The notes under the pieces were generated by a model. It was given only the letters and a program-made list of their open reading frames with translations. It was not told where the DNA came from and did no database searches. Shown here one piece after another: positions 24,116 to 34,870 of a stretch of 64,000 bases of DNA (its first letter is position 1; the number at the start of each line of letters is the position of its first letter). Source of the stretch: Lunularia cruciata (lineage: Eukaryota; Streptophyta; Marchantiopsida; Lunulariales; Lunulariaceae); contig OX419761.1 in NCBI GenBank assembly GCA_948567375.1, positions 31,968,243 to 32,032,242 on the forward strand. The letters are read 5' to 3'. The position numbers were made by a program, and so were the translations under genes.

Positions 24116-24806
24116 TGAGCCGGCCGGTCTCTCACTCAGGATAAACCTCTGATGGCTATTATGGTAACGCACCATGGACTAAGAAGGCAAGGAACCTCAA
24201 CTCCATCATACTCCTTCAAGGCTAACACTCCAAGACTCAAGACATTGCTCACTAGAGAACTCAATGAGAGAGAGATAGTTGCAAATGAAAGGATGATGAG
24301 TACCTCCTCATCCCTTGTTTATATACTTGTGAAATAGTTACGCACCAAAGTTACTAATTACTGGAGTAACTCAAGTTACTAGGCTAAAAGTCAAGTAAAG
24401 GTAAAAAGTAGAAAGGAATATCCATTCACATGGGCATATTCCCCTAAGCATGTGGTCTTATCTTGACCCAACCACTAAGTCAAGGATTCCCTCACATGGG
24501 CTATCCTTAGACTAAAGAAGAATCCAAAACAAAAAGGCTTACGGGCCCAAGAGTTCTCAACTCTTTCCTCAAAGCCAAACACCTAGAAATAATACAAAGT
24601 CAACACACTAAAATCCAAAATAGTGGTGCTCATCTTTTCTACTTCCTCTAAAGTAAGGTTCCCTCTATCTTAGCTATGACTAACTTTAGATAATTATAAC
24701 TAATGTAGAATCATCCTTTATCTCTATATAAATAATATCTCTCAAGTACTTGTAATACCAAGCTAAATATCACAATACCACACACATGCATAAATGGGTG
24801 TTACAA
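24116..24806 (+). repeat. Insertion of about 690 bp in G1, possible solo LTR
   Basis: Alignment with the matching part of G2 (about 45,745-45,775) breaks at GCTTGGGTC and resumes at GTCCAAGA, leaving about 690 extra bases in G1. The insert carries TATATAAATAA (about 24,724) and ends GGGTGTTACA, which is LTR-like. A clear terminal TG and target duplication were not resolved. Confidence 0.45.
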
Positions 24807-24809
24807 GTC

Positions 24810-26409
24810 CAAGAGCTAACTCCAAAATATCCTTTGTAATTGTTGTTGGAGTGGAATACGTACTGATTGGCTGCTACACCAAGCCCTTAGGAGCAATAGT
24901 GTCATGCTTCCAACCACTAGAGGTCCCAAACTCAGTGTAGAAAATTCCATCTGATCTAGCTACAAGCTCTATATGTCCTCTAGTTGCATCCTAAGTAGAC
25001 CAAAGGTGTAACCCAAGTAGACCACGCTCACCTAGATGGACCCTAAGTAGACCACTCTCACTAGTAGCCACTGATTGTATCCCAAGAATACCCTACCCAC
25101 TTAGTTTATTACCCCCATCATGTGCTTGAATCATCTCAATAAGCATAAAGCTCACATGTGTTCAAGTGATGATGCCTATCAAGTGTATCCTATGTTGTTA
25201 TGCCAAGCCAAGGCTCATAATCCAAGTCAAATAGTTTAGGTCCATAGCCTAACCGAATACTTGATGCCTAGATGCCTCTAACACTACTATAACAAAGGTA
25301 ATACCAGTGTGAAAACCCATTGCCCACTCCCTCTCATTGGCATTGGGCTCCACCAATTGCTATAATTATGAGTCCCAAACAAGTCCAAGTCCTCCCTCTC
25401 AAAAAGCTTGGGAAACTCATAAGTGTGGGTAAAGCAGCTCAAAGTTGTCCATCTAGGTTCACTACTGCCATAGGTGACTTATCAACCACTACCATTGTTT
25501 GAGACTGGTGACCAACATCCAAAATGTCATCAACAATAAGGTGGTCTAGTTGCTAAATCTTATCATAAGCACATTGTAGAACCTCTTTGGGTAAGAGGTT
25601 TGTCCACCAAAGAGGAAGATGATGAGCCTATTTGGTTTGGTTGCATCCAACAACATTGTAGGTCCCATACAAGAATGAACTTGATGTGTATTTGCCACCA
25701 CTTGGATGCAAGAATCACCCATCAAAGGGACATTCTCCAAAATGTAAATTGGAGAAACAAACTAATGAATCTAGAGATGTCATAGTTTACATAACATCTC
25801 CCAAAACACACTAGAATGGAGATCTTAGAGACCCTAACCTTGGCTAGCACTAGTATGTCCTTGACATGACCATCCAAAAATCACCAAATGAATGAGCCCA
25901 TGTCTCTCTAGATCCTACGCCCCTAATAAGGAAATGTCTATCAGTAGGGTCTTATGGTAACTTGTGACTGTTGACATTGATAATAACTCAAGATACCGAT
26001 AGGCCAAGTGTGCCACATGATGTAGACTTCCCTAGTAGTCTCATCTCTCTCCACATACAAATACCTTTGTACTTGTATACCCACTTGTAATATGATAGCT
26101 AGTCCAATGCTAATCCCACCAAACAACTCCAATAGACATACTCTCTCTATTGGATATTATCAAGCAGTGAATGTGGTATCCAAAGATGACAATGGGATAG
26201 AATTTGGAGGCTCATACTCACACTGGTCTCCAAGTAGTACAAAGGCTCTATTCCAAGCCTGTTGCACCAATTGATGTGCATGTTGTTGCAATGCTTCCCT
26301 AAACTCCACATTGGAACATCCAAGATAGATGGAACAATCTCACTTGTATTTCAAATCAGAGTGATCTCCTCTTGTATTGGAGTATCTTTTGTATGGGTGT
26401 TCTCCTCCA
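24810..26409 (-). pseudogene. G1 gag/protease region remnant
   Basis: Collinear with 45.8-47.4 kb of G2, for example the ATTGGATA...CAATGTATGTGG-type text near 26,145 and 47,100. No intact domain is readable; assignment to gag/protease is by position and homology to G2. Broken throughout. Confidence 0.6.
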
Positions 26410-26414
26410 ATAAT

Positions 26415-27146
26415 TGTAATACCAATAGCTAGACACATGATCTAGAGATGGAATTTGGTAACATTTGGAAGGATGTTATACATGATGGACTAAGTAGATT
26501 AGACAGAGGTATTACCAAAAGAGTACTTCTACTAATATGCCAAAAACCAAAACATGCTTGAAAACTTTAGAATCAATAGCTAGATATAGGATCTAGAGGT
26601 GAAACTTGGGGTGGTAACATCTTACCACCCCAAGTTTGTTAGAGAATGTAGATTAGATAGAAGTATCACCAAAAGAGTACTTCTACTAATAGGGTAGAAG
26701 CCAAAAATAGCTTAAACTTTAAAGCTATTTTTGGAGGTCTAAATGGATAAATTAGGCCTTGAAATAGAAAGATCCCCCCCTCAAGATGAAAGGGCTTTCC
26801 TTCCCTCCCCCATGATTTGTCTCATCAAGAGCTTTCCATTGGTACCTTATACATGCAATTTTGAGCTTCCTACAAGAAGATTCACTAAAGATTCCTTTTG
26901 GTCAAACCTATTTGACCAGCTAGATAGGACAAGGACTGACATGTCACCCATCCAAACAACTAGTCCAAGGATGGAGCTTGCTGACAGGTCACCAATCCAT
27001 GTATCTAATCCGAGGGTGGAGCTTCTTTTGAAAGGATCCTCTTTGTTATATAATAAAGAGAAGGTGCTCCTTTGGGGCATCAAAAGATTGAGTGTGAAAT
27101 CTGTGTTTTCTCTCCTTAAGAGTTCTCTTGTCCTTAGAGTATTAAA
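26415..27146 (+). repeat. C1 5' LTR
   Basis: Starts TGTAATACCAATAGC and ends GAGTATTAAA just before the primer site, about 732 bases. Contains the internal duplication of about 156 bases (each copy with an AGTACTTCTACTAATA-like phrase) that marks this LTR family. Confidence 0.85.
27047..27055 (+). promoter_or_regulatory. TATA box of C1 5' LTR
   Basis: TATATAATA followed by AAGAG; the same block occurs about 90 bases before the end of the C2 and C3 LTRs. Confidence 0.5.
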
Positions 27147-27147
27147 A

Positions 27148-27159
27148 TGGTATAAGAGT
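27148..27159 (+). other. C1 primer-binding site, tRNA-iMet type
   Basis: TGGTATAAGAGT, one base after the LTR; a decayed form of TGGTATCAGAGC complementary to the 3' end of plant initiator tRNA-Met. Confidence 0.7.
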
Positions 27160-27289
27160 GAGTGTTTTAATCCAAGAGAGTCGATCACTCCTCTTGGAAG
27201 AACATGAGCTACTGAAATTGATTAATTTGAGGTGGAGAATATAGTGCAATTGCTAGAAGGGACTTGGGAAGGGCTTTAGAGAGCGGATG

Positions 27290-28870
27290 GGATGGATGCA
27301 CCAAAAGGACAATTTCCTACACCTAGCTTCCCATTCTTGAATCCCTTCCACATCAAGATGATGTACATCCAACAAGAGCAAATGAGAATATTGTTAGTTT
27401 ATCACTTTGGAATGGAATTCATGGACAGAGTGATGAATTCACCAAACCCATTGATTCTACCTGTAGTGGTATATGATGGAGAGTGGGATTTGACAAACTA
27501 CATTCTATTATGAAGGGATTTGAAAATCTACATTCTATTATGATGTTATGGATTTGAATGTACCAAATCCTCACCCTTTCAACATGCAAGTAGAAACCCG
27601 TTATGTAGTTAGACCAAAAGCGGTGTTTAGGGATTTTGTAGTCTACAATTTTAGTGAGGAATATTATCAACAAGTGATGGCATCTGAGATCCTGATGGTG
27701 GTCCCCTAGTTCATGCACCCTCTTTAGTGATCATTCTAACCTTCTATTGAAGTAGGAAGCAGCAAGTGAACATCAATCATGTGTAGGAATCATGGATCCA
27801 TAATTGCAAGAGTTGATGCAAGGAATTCAAGAGACGTTGAATGAGTTTCAAGAAATCAAGATGACCATGAAGGCTTTACAAAATCAAGTACAAACCATTC
27901 AATGATTCAAGAATGATCAAACAATGCAAGAAGGAGAACCGTCTCAAAGCCCAATACCTTTGATTGAAGTACTTGGAAAGGCACCAATGCCTATGACATC
28001 AAACCCGGTCAATGATGAAGCCACATTGTTACTATGGATGAAGAAGACCTGCAATATCAAGCCTTACAAAGGGCAACGTGCTATGGGAGTAGTAGAGAAT
28101 TAGATCTCAAGAATGAATTGATCCTTCCCGTTGTTCTCGACAAAGATCATTGAGCATGCCGTAGGCGTGTTTGCATGCGAGTACCTGACCAATAAAGCCC
28201 TCACATGGTACGATGCTTGGGAACAATCAATGTTAGCAGAAAGAAGGGAGGTCACATGGACAACAATGCAAGAAGGACATTTGAAGAATTTCCAAGCAGT
28301 GGATTCCATGTAGATGACCCAAATCCAACTATGGAGATTGAAACAAAAGAATAGTGTTCAAGAGTAGGTGGAAGCCTTTTTGGATCTACAAGTTGCAATA
28401 ACCGACATGGGTCTAGCAAAGGCTCTAGATAATTTCAAACAAGGGTTGAAGGACCGAATTTGCCAAGAAATCATGGTACAAAATCCTTGCATTGTATTTG
28501 AAGCCATTGCTTATGCTCAAAGAATAGTAGGGGCACTTGGAGGATGTGAAGGAGTAGTTTTGTCTCAACACTACTGATAGAAATGCCACACATGGGTGGA
28601 CCAACACCTATGGAATTGGGCAACCTTTGGATTCAAGATAGAGGAGTATGACCGCTTCAAGGAGAGCACGGATGAGTGGAAGAATGGAGAGATGGAGTCT
28701 CACAAGGAGAAGGAACTTGAGGAGAACAACGTTATTGCTACAATTGTGGCCATATTGGCCACATCTTCATCACCTATTGTGCTCATCTCCCTAGAGGCCC
28801 TTGGCCTCCATATAAGCAATCTTTGAACAACATGGAGCAACACACGGAGGAAAAGGAGGTAGAAATAACC
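27290..28870 (+). pseudogene. C1 leader frame and gag remnant
   Basis: 27,292-27,513 is an open leader frame (MDAPKGQFPTPSFPF...) closely similar to the one in C2. Gag follows, with an ALTWYDAWE segment (about 28,195) and KALDNFKQGLKDRI (about 28,420), and a zinc-knuckle-like C-YN-C-GHIG-H block near 28,738-28,765. Broken. Confidence 0.7.
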
Positions 28871-28899
28871 TTGCAAAATAAAGATCACCAATAAAGGTA

Positions 28900-31800
28900 C
28901 CTTGTGGCCTTACATGCTCAATAGGGAAGTGGACAAGCAAGGGGAGGAAGAAGATGAGTGTGCAAAGATCTATAAAGGAAAACTCACAATTGATTGTTGT
29001 GAATGGGGTCCTAGAAGGCAATCAGGTGAGAGTATTGATAGATCTTGGAGCAATAGAGATTTTTTTATCTCACTCTGTTGCAATAAAAGTGGAGATGGAT
29101 CTAGAGAAAGATGTGAGCAAAGAAGTAGAGGTACCTACTGGGAAAATAGAGAAGATTGAGTCATTATCCAGAAGGGTAACACTCTCTATAAGATAATATC
29201 AAAAAGCAATTGAGTGGCAGTTGATACAATTAGCTTGTTATGATGCAATCTTAGGCATGCCTTGGATAGAGCAATACAACCCTATGGTAGATTGGAGGAA
29301 GAAAGCAATGAGTACCCGCTAATAGCCAATCATTAGAGTTAGAGAAAAAGTACATAGGCAATAATTGCCTCTCTATATTATAGGAACAATAGCTATATGT
29401 AAGACAAATAGATGTTTCATGGGTTGAATAAGAGAAGTCCAGAGAGCACAACTCAATGGACAAATTCTTGAGAAAATTGAAGGATGTGGTAAATGAGTTT
29501 CAAGATGTCTTCCTAGATGATCTACCCTTAGGATTACCACCAAAAAGGAGAGTAGATCATAAAATTGAGGTACTTCCGGGGAAGACACCTTCTTGTAAGG
29601 CCCCATATCATCTATCAACTCAAGAGTTGGAGGAGTGTAAGGCTCAAATTGAGGATATGCTGCAAAAGAGGTTTATCCAACCTAGCATATCACTATATGG
29701 GGCTCCTATCTTGTTTGTGAAGAAGAAAGAAGGTACAATGCACACATGTGCATTGGGCCTCAATCAACAAACAATGAAGAACAAATATCCTTTACCCTAC
29801 ATGGACAACCTATTTGATCAACTCAATGGAGCAAGACACTTCACCAAATTGGACTTGCAAAGCAATTATAATCAAATCCGGAGTGCAGAAGAAGATGTAT
29901 ACAAAATTGCCTTTTGAACCAAGACTTCTCCAAGGTGGCATAGCCTTCAATAACACTACTTGGCAAGGGGAAGAAGTGGACATGGGGAACCACACAAGAG
30001 TTGGCCTTCCAAGAATTGAAAGACGCCTTGCTACATGTACCAATCTTGAAATAGTATGACCCAAAATGTCTAATCAAATTGGCTATTGATGCATCAAGTG
30101 TAGCACTAGGAGCAATCTTACAACAAGAATGGCATGATGGGTGGCATCAAATTGCATACTTCTCTCAAAAGCTATTACCGACAGAATGCAATTATCATAC
30201 CATAGAGCAAGAAGAGCTAGCCATTGTCCTTGCAACCAAGCATTGGAAGCACTATCTTGGCGAGAAGGCATTTGTAGTGGAGATAGACCATAAATCTCTA
30301 GTCTACCTTGAGACACATAAAGATCTATCTTGTTGCCAAATTTGGTGGGCAGAGTAGCAACAATGATTCAACATGATGATCACCTACTTGAAAGGCAAGA
30401 AGCAACTTGTAGATGCATTCACTAGAATACCAAATGGCAAACAATTTGCTGGTAGAGGTCAAGATGAACCCTGAATTCTGGCCAAAGATTCTAGCTGCTA
30501 CAAAAACAGATCCCCATATTGTAGGAGCTCAATCATCCAAAGGCATCACCAACAACCAAGGACTTACTTTTTGTGATGGTAAATTATGGATCCCGAATGC
30601 TCCAAAATTATGCACTACCATCTTAGCAGAATGTCATGATTCTACCATTGCTGGTCATGTCGGAGTGGACAAGACCTTGGATGCAGTTTAGTGCCATTAC
30701 TATTGGTTTAAGATGAGCAACAATGTGATGGAATATGTTTGGAGCTGCCTACTTTGTCAACAGAACAAAGCCTCTAATCAAGCTCATGTAGGACTTCTGC
30801 AACCCCTTCCTACTCCTATGCAATGTTGGGAATAGGTGAGCATAGATCTAGTCTATAAATTGTCCAAGACTACCTTAAAGTTTGACTCCATTGTAGTATA
30901 TGTTGACCAACTCAGCAAAATGATTCATGTATGCCCTACAAACAAGGAGGTGATAGCTCCACAACTAGCTCAGTTGTACTTAGATGTAGTCTTATCTCAC
31001 CATGGCTTGTCTCAAGTGCTCATCACCAATAAAGGCACCCAATTTACTAGTCTATTTTAGAGAACACTCTTTGGTGTCTTCAAAACCAAATTGGCCATGT
31101 CCATGGCTTACCATCCATAGACCAATGGCCAAACAAAGCAGGCCAATTGTACTATTGAAAATATGCTTTGGGGCTTCACCTTAGATGAGCAAGAGAGGTG
31201 CGATATCTTACTTCCATTGGTGGAATTTGCATAATAAATGCCTCCACCCAAGTCACACCATTCTTCCTCCTATATGGTGAGCATCCTTTCACACCTACAA
31301 GGTTGATGAAGATCCGTCTGGTGACTACCAAGGTTGATGTTGTCAAGTCTTTTGTTTCAAGAATCCAACAAGGCGTGGAGAATGCCAAAAATAGGTTGCA
31401 GATTGCCAAAAATTGACAAAAGCAATATGCCGATATACACCATCATCACATGGAGTTCTAGGTGGGTGATTAGTTTTGGTTGTCAACAACCAACCTCACA
31501 TTAGTTGGCTCCAATAAGCTCAGAGCTTGCTTTATTGGGCATTTTCCCATTCTTTGTTGAATTGGTGCTTTGGCCTATTACCTCAAGCTACCACTACACA
31601 TGAAGATCCATCCAGTGTTCCATGTCTCCCTCCTATGTAGATATGCGCCATGATCAGACCCTTATCCCTCCATACAAGACATTCAACCTTGCTCGATACT
31701 CATTGGTAGCATGGAGGAATATGAAGGTGAAAACATTCTCCAAAAATGCATCCATGGGACTCGTCACTTGCGTGTGGAATATCTCATGAAATGGAAAAGT

Positions 31801-31905
31801 TATCCACAATATGAGGTAACATGGCAGCCAGCAGCCAACTTGAACCACACACCAATGTTAGTAAAATCTTTTGAGCAACAGCTCTGCAACGAAGACATTA
31901 CATCT
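28900..31905 (+). pseudogene. C1 pol remnant with chromodomain
   Basis: Retropepsin (about 28,980-29,290, VLIDLGA), RT (29,456-29,917), RNase H (30,079-30,357, DASSVALGAILQQEW), the integrase zinc-binding region and core (30,600-31,180), and a chromodomain (31,711-31,880, VEYLMKWKSYP). Collinear with C2 and C3 but broken in many places. Confidence 0.8.
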
Positions 31906-31906
31906 T

Positions 31907-31920
31907 AAAAGGAGGGAGGT
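31907..31920 (+). other. C1 polypurine tract
   Basis: AAAAGGAGGGAGGT immediately before the 3' LTR; the same tract precedes the C2 and C3 3' LTRs. Confidence 0.8.
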
Positions 31921-31921
31921 T

Positions 31922-32547
31922 TGTATTACCAATAGCTAGACACATGATCTAGAGATGAAATTTGGTTTGGTAACATCCGGGAGGATGTTATATGTGATGG
32001 AAAAAGTAGATCAGACAGAGGTATCACCAAAAGAGTACTTCTATCAATAGGCCTAAAACCAAAACATGCTTGAAGACTTTAGAATCAATAGCTAGACATA
32101 AGATCTAGAGGTGAAACTTGGGGTGGTGACATCTAGAAGGATGTTACACATGATGGAGAACATAGATTAGATAGAAGCATCACCAAAGGAGAACTTCTAA
32201 TAGGGCAGAAGTAAAAAATAATCTAAAAACTTTAAAGCCATTTTTGGAGGCCTAAATAGATATTAGGCCTCAAAAATGGAAATATTCCTCCCTTCCCCTC
32301 AAGATGAAAAGGCTTGCCTTCTCCCCCCATGATTTGTGTCATCAAGAGCTTTCCAATGATACCTTACCCATGTGATTTTGAGCTTCCTACAAGAATATTC
32401 CCTAAATATTCCCTTTGGTCAAGACCATTTGACCAGCTAGATAGGACAAGGACTGACATGTCACCCATCCAGAAAACTAATCCAAGGATGGAGCTAACTA
32501 AAAGGTCACCAGTTCATGTATATGATCCAAGGGTGGAGCTTCCTTTG
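31922..32547 (+). repeat. C1 3' LTR, left part
   Basis: Starts TGTATTACCAATAGC and stops at ...GCTTCCTTTG where G2 begins. The continuation of this LTR, after a repeat of CCTTTG, is at 51,652-51,773. Confidence 0.85.
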
Positions 32548-33094
32548 TGTATATACATTGCTACACAACATACATCACTGTCAACATCATACACTATAGA
32601 GGCACAACTCACACATAAGTCATAAATAGACTCTAAAGTGCCATAATAAATCAGATTGTTTACAACTCTTAAATACACTCAACTCAGATTAGTACTTCAT
32701 CTACCACTCTATAAACTACTAACAACTAGGCACTGATTACAGTCAAGCCACACCCACTCTGGCTAAGAGAATCCAGGTGACGCTTGCCAGCCTCTATCCA
32801 CCATAGCCAGGAACTCAAATGCTCAACATCAAAGAAGTGAGCTCTCTAGAGCTTTACTTCAAAAGTATACCCATGGACTCAAGCTAGGTCTAAAACCCTA
32901 ACGTTCCCATTGACGGCACACTCAATGGTGCAAATGGTGCAAAGTGATGGTGGGCCTCACCGTGAAGTCAGTACCCTGAATATGAAATCTGACCGTTGGA
33001 AATTAGTCTCTGAGAAACTACTGAAATAACTCTAACTATCACTGTAACTCTACTGTCCGAGCAATCTAGGTGTGACACCCCAAATAGTGTGATA
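32548..33094 (-). repeat. G2 3' LTR
   Basis: 547 bases from TGTATATAC to ...TAGTGTGATA; matches the G1 3' LTR and the solo LTR at 7.6 kb along its length. Contains the CACACCCACTCTGGCTAAGAG block also present at 51.3 kb. Confidence 0.75.
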
Positions 33095-33205
33095 GCTATT
33101 GTGTGTATATACATCACTACACAACATACATCGATGTCAACATCATACACTATAGAAGCACAACTCACACATAAGTCATACATAGACTCTAAAGTGCCAT
33201 AATCG
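33095..33205 (-). repeat. Partial LTR copy abutting the G2 3' LTR
   Basis: Repeats about 100 bases of the LTR's outer part (32,548-32,645) between the 3' LTR and the interior, as in G1. Confidence 0.75.
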
Positions 33206-34010
33206 CCCCCCTAGCTAGCGGTTAGGTCCCTCTAACTCCAAATAGCCATCTACTCCAAGTATATGGTATACCCTATGATGGGCAAAGATCATAAGGCCGG
33301 GTGCTATGGAGCCCCATCGTTAGTCGCATGTATGCAATCTATACCATATAAAGAATGAACTAGCTATAGGTCAAGTACATCTAGGACATAACCATTGTCC
33401 CTAAGGAACCGCTGTGAGGGGAGGAGTCATACATGCCATATGCCATCCTCTCAAACAACTATCACACACCAATATAGTAGCAACTCCACTAGAAGAGCCA
33501 CATAACATACACCTCAAGCCTGCACGTACAAGTGCCAAGCTTAGGTCCATAGTACCATCAATGTTTGGGAGGTGGCATGGTGCACAATTGTGCACATGAT
33601 CCTTCTAGACAACACCATCACATCCTTCTAACACAAGGACTCTAGATGGCAAAACCTCCCAAACTCTCAAGATAGTGCGGCCTGTCAAAACATCAAGTGT
33701 TGTTGGTGTTGTCTATTGTAGATATACATAGTCTCCTAGATGAAATTGATAGATTGAGGGTCTATAACCTCCTCCTCAAATGGTAGTATAGCATAAAGTA
33801 TCTCTATTTTGAGCAATTGCCAAGTTCTCAAAGGCCATCGACATCACTCTCCAAAAGATCTCTGCCTCTTGAGAACATGTGCTCATCCATACATCTGGGT
33901 CATCCAAGGCCAAAACTACAGTAGCATCTCAACGAATGGCTGTAGGTAAATCTTGATCTTGTCCATAGAGTAGGAACTAAGGAGAAAAGGATGCTAAGGA
34001 AGCTTGCCGG
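33206..34010 (-). pseudogene. G2 3' pol end with PHD-finger-like module
   Basis: Downstream of integrase and before the 3' LTR. The open stretch 33,595-33,401 shows C-ML-C (33,511-33,500), then C-DS-C, then GWHMAC and TPPL: the C4HC3-type spacing of a PHD finger with the usual W-H-x2-C and PPL features. PHD fingers read histone H3 tails. A parallel but more decayed cysteine-rich stretch occurs in G1 near 21.2 kb. Host regulatory PHD genes are an alternative source, but the same relative position in two copies argues that the module belongs to the element. Confidence 0.6.
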
Positions 34011-34114
34011 TGTCATGGGGAACGTTCTGTCTTGAGAGTGCGCCGAGCACATGGCTGCTTGTGCTTAGTTTTCCTTACTGTCTTTCTTTTGGATTTTCTC
34101 GTAGACTAACATTC

Positions 34115-34855
34115 TGTAATACTCCGAGGACAAGAGAAGAGAGAAAACACAAATTGCACACTCAAACATTTGATGCCCCAAGGGAGCACCTTCTCTTTAT
34201 TATATAGACAAAGAGGATCTCCTCCAAGGAAGCTCCACCATAGGATTAAGGACACAGATAGGTGACATGTCAGCAAGCTCCACCCTTGGATTACTTACTT
34301 GGGTGGGTGACCTGTCTGGTCTAGGTCCTATCTGGTTGGTGAAACAAGCTTTGACCGGAGGGAATCTTTTAGGGAATCTTCTTGTAGGAATCTCAGAATC
34401 ACATGAGTAAGGTACCGTTGGAAAGCTCTCAACGAGACAAACCAGGGGGAGGGAAGGCCAGTCTTTCCTTTGTTGGGGGGGGGGGAATCTGCACATTTTC
34501 AAGGCCTAATTCATCCGTTTAGGCCTCCGAAATTGCCTTCAAAGTTTTCAGGCATATTTCGGTTCCTACTCTATTAGTAGAAGTCCCCTTTTGGTGATAC
34601 CTCTTTCTGATCTGTTTAGTCCATCATGTGTAACATCCTTCCAGATGTTACCAAACCAATTCTCACCTTTAAATCATATGTCTAGCTATTGGTTCTAAGG
34701 TTCTCAAGTCTATTTCGGTTTCTGCCCTATTAGTAGAAGTACTCTTTTGGTGATACTTCTATCTGATCTATTTTGACCCTCATGTATAACATCATTCTAG
34801 ATGTTACCAAACCAAATTTCACATCTAGATCATATGGCTAACCCTTGGTATTACA
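34115..34855 (-). repeat. C2 3' LTR
   Basis: 741 bases, TGTAATACTCC...GGTATTACA in plus orientation. Nearly identical to 39,977-40,715. Carries the 156-base internal duplication (phrase CTATTAGTAGAAGT at 34,571 and 34,727) and a long G run near 34,480. Confidence 0.95.
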
Positions 34856-34856
34856 G

Positions 34857-34870
34857 ACCTCCCTCCTTTT
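34857..34870 (-). other. C2 polypurine tract
   Basis: AAAAGGAGGGAGGT on the minus strand, next to the 3' LTR. Confidence 0.85.

Larger units (their letters stand above)
20288..26414 (-). mobile_element. G1: Ty3/gypsy element, left part
   Basis: Minus-strand element, read right to left: gag, protease/RT/RNase H, integrase, PHD-like region, 3' LTR. It is interrupted on its right by chromovirus C1. Homology to G2 stops at 26,414 and resumes at 51,774, and the 5-base flanks of C1 (ATAAT and ATAAG) are nearly the same. The remaining 5' part of G1, including its 5' LTR, is lost beyond 52,014. Dozens of breaks; the oldest layer of the nest. Confidence 0.75.
26415..32547 (+). mobile_element. C1: older chromovirus, main part
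   Basis: Plus-strand chromovirus inserted in G1: 5' LTR, initiator-Met-type primer site, leader frame, gag, pol with chromodomain, polypurine tract and most of the 3' LTR. The rest of the 3' LTR lies at 51,652-51,773, beyond the G2 insertion. Dozens of breaks, and clearly more diverged than C2 and C3. Confidence 0.85.
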
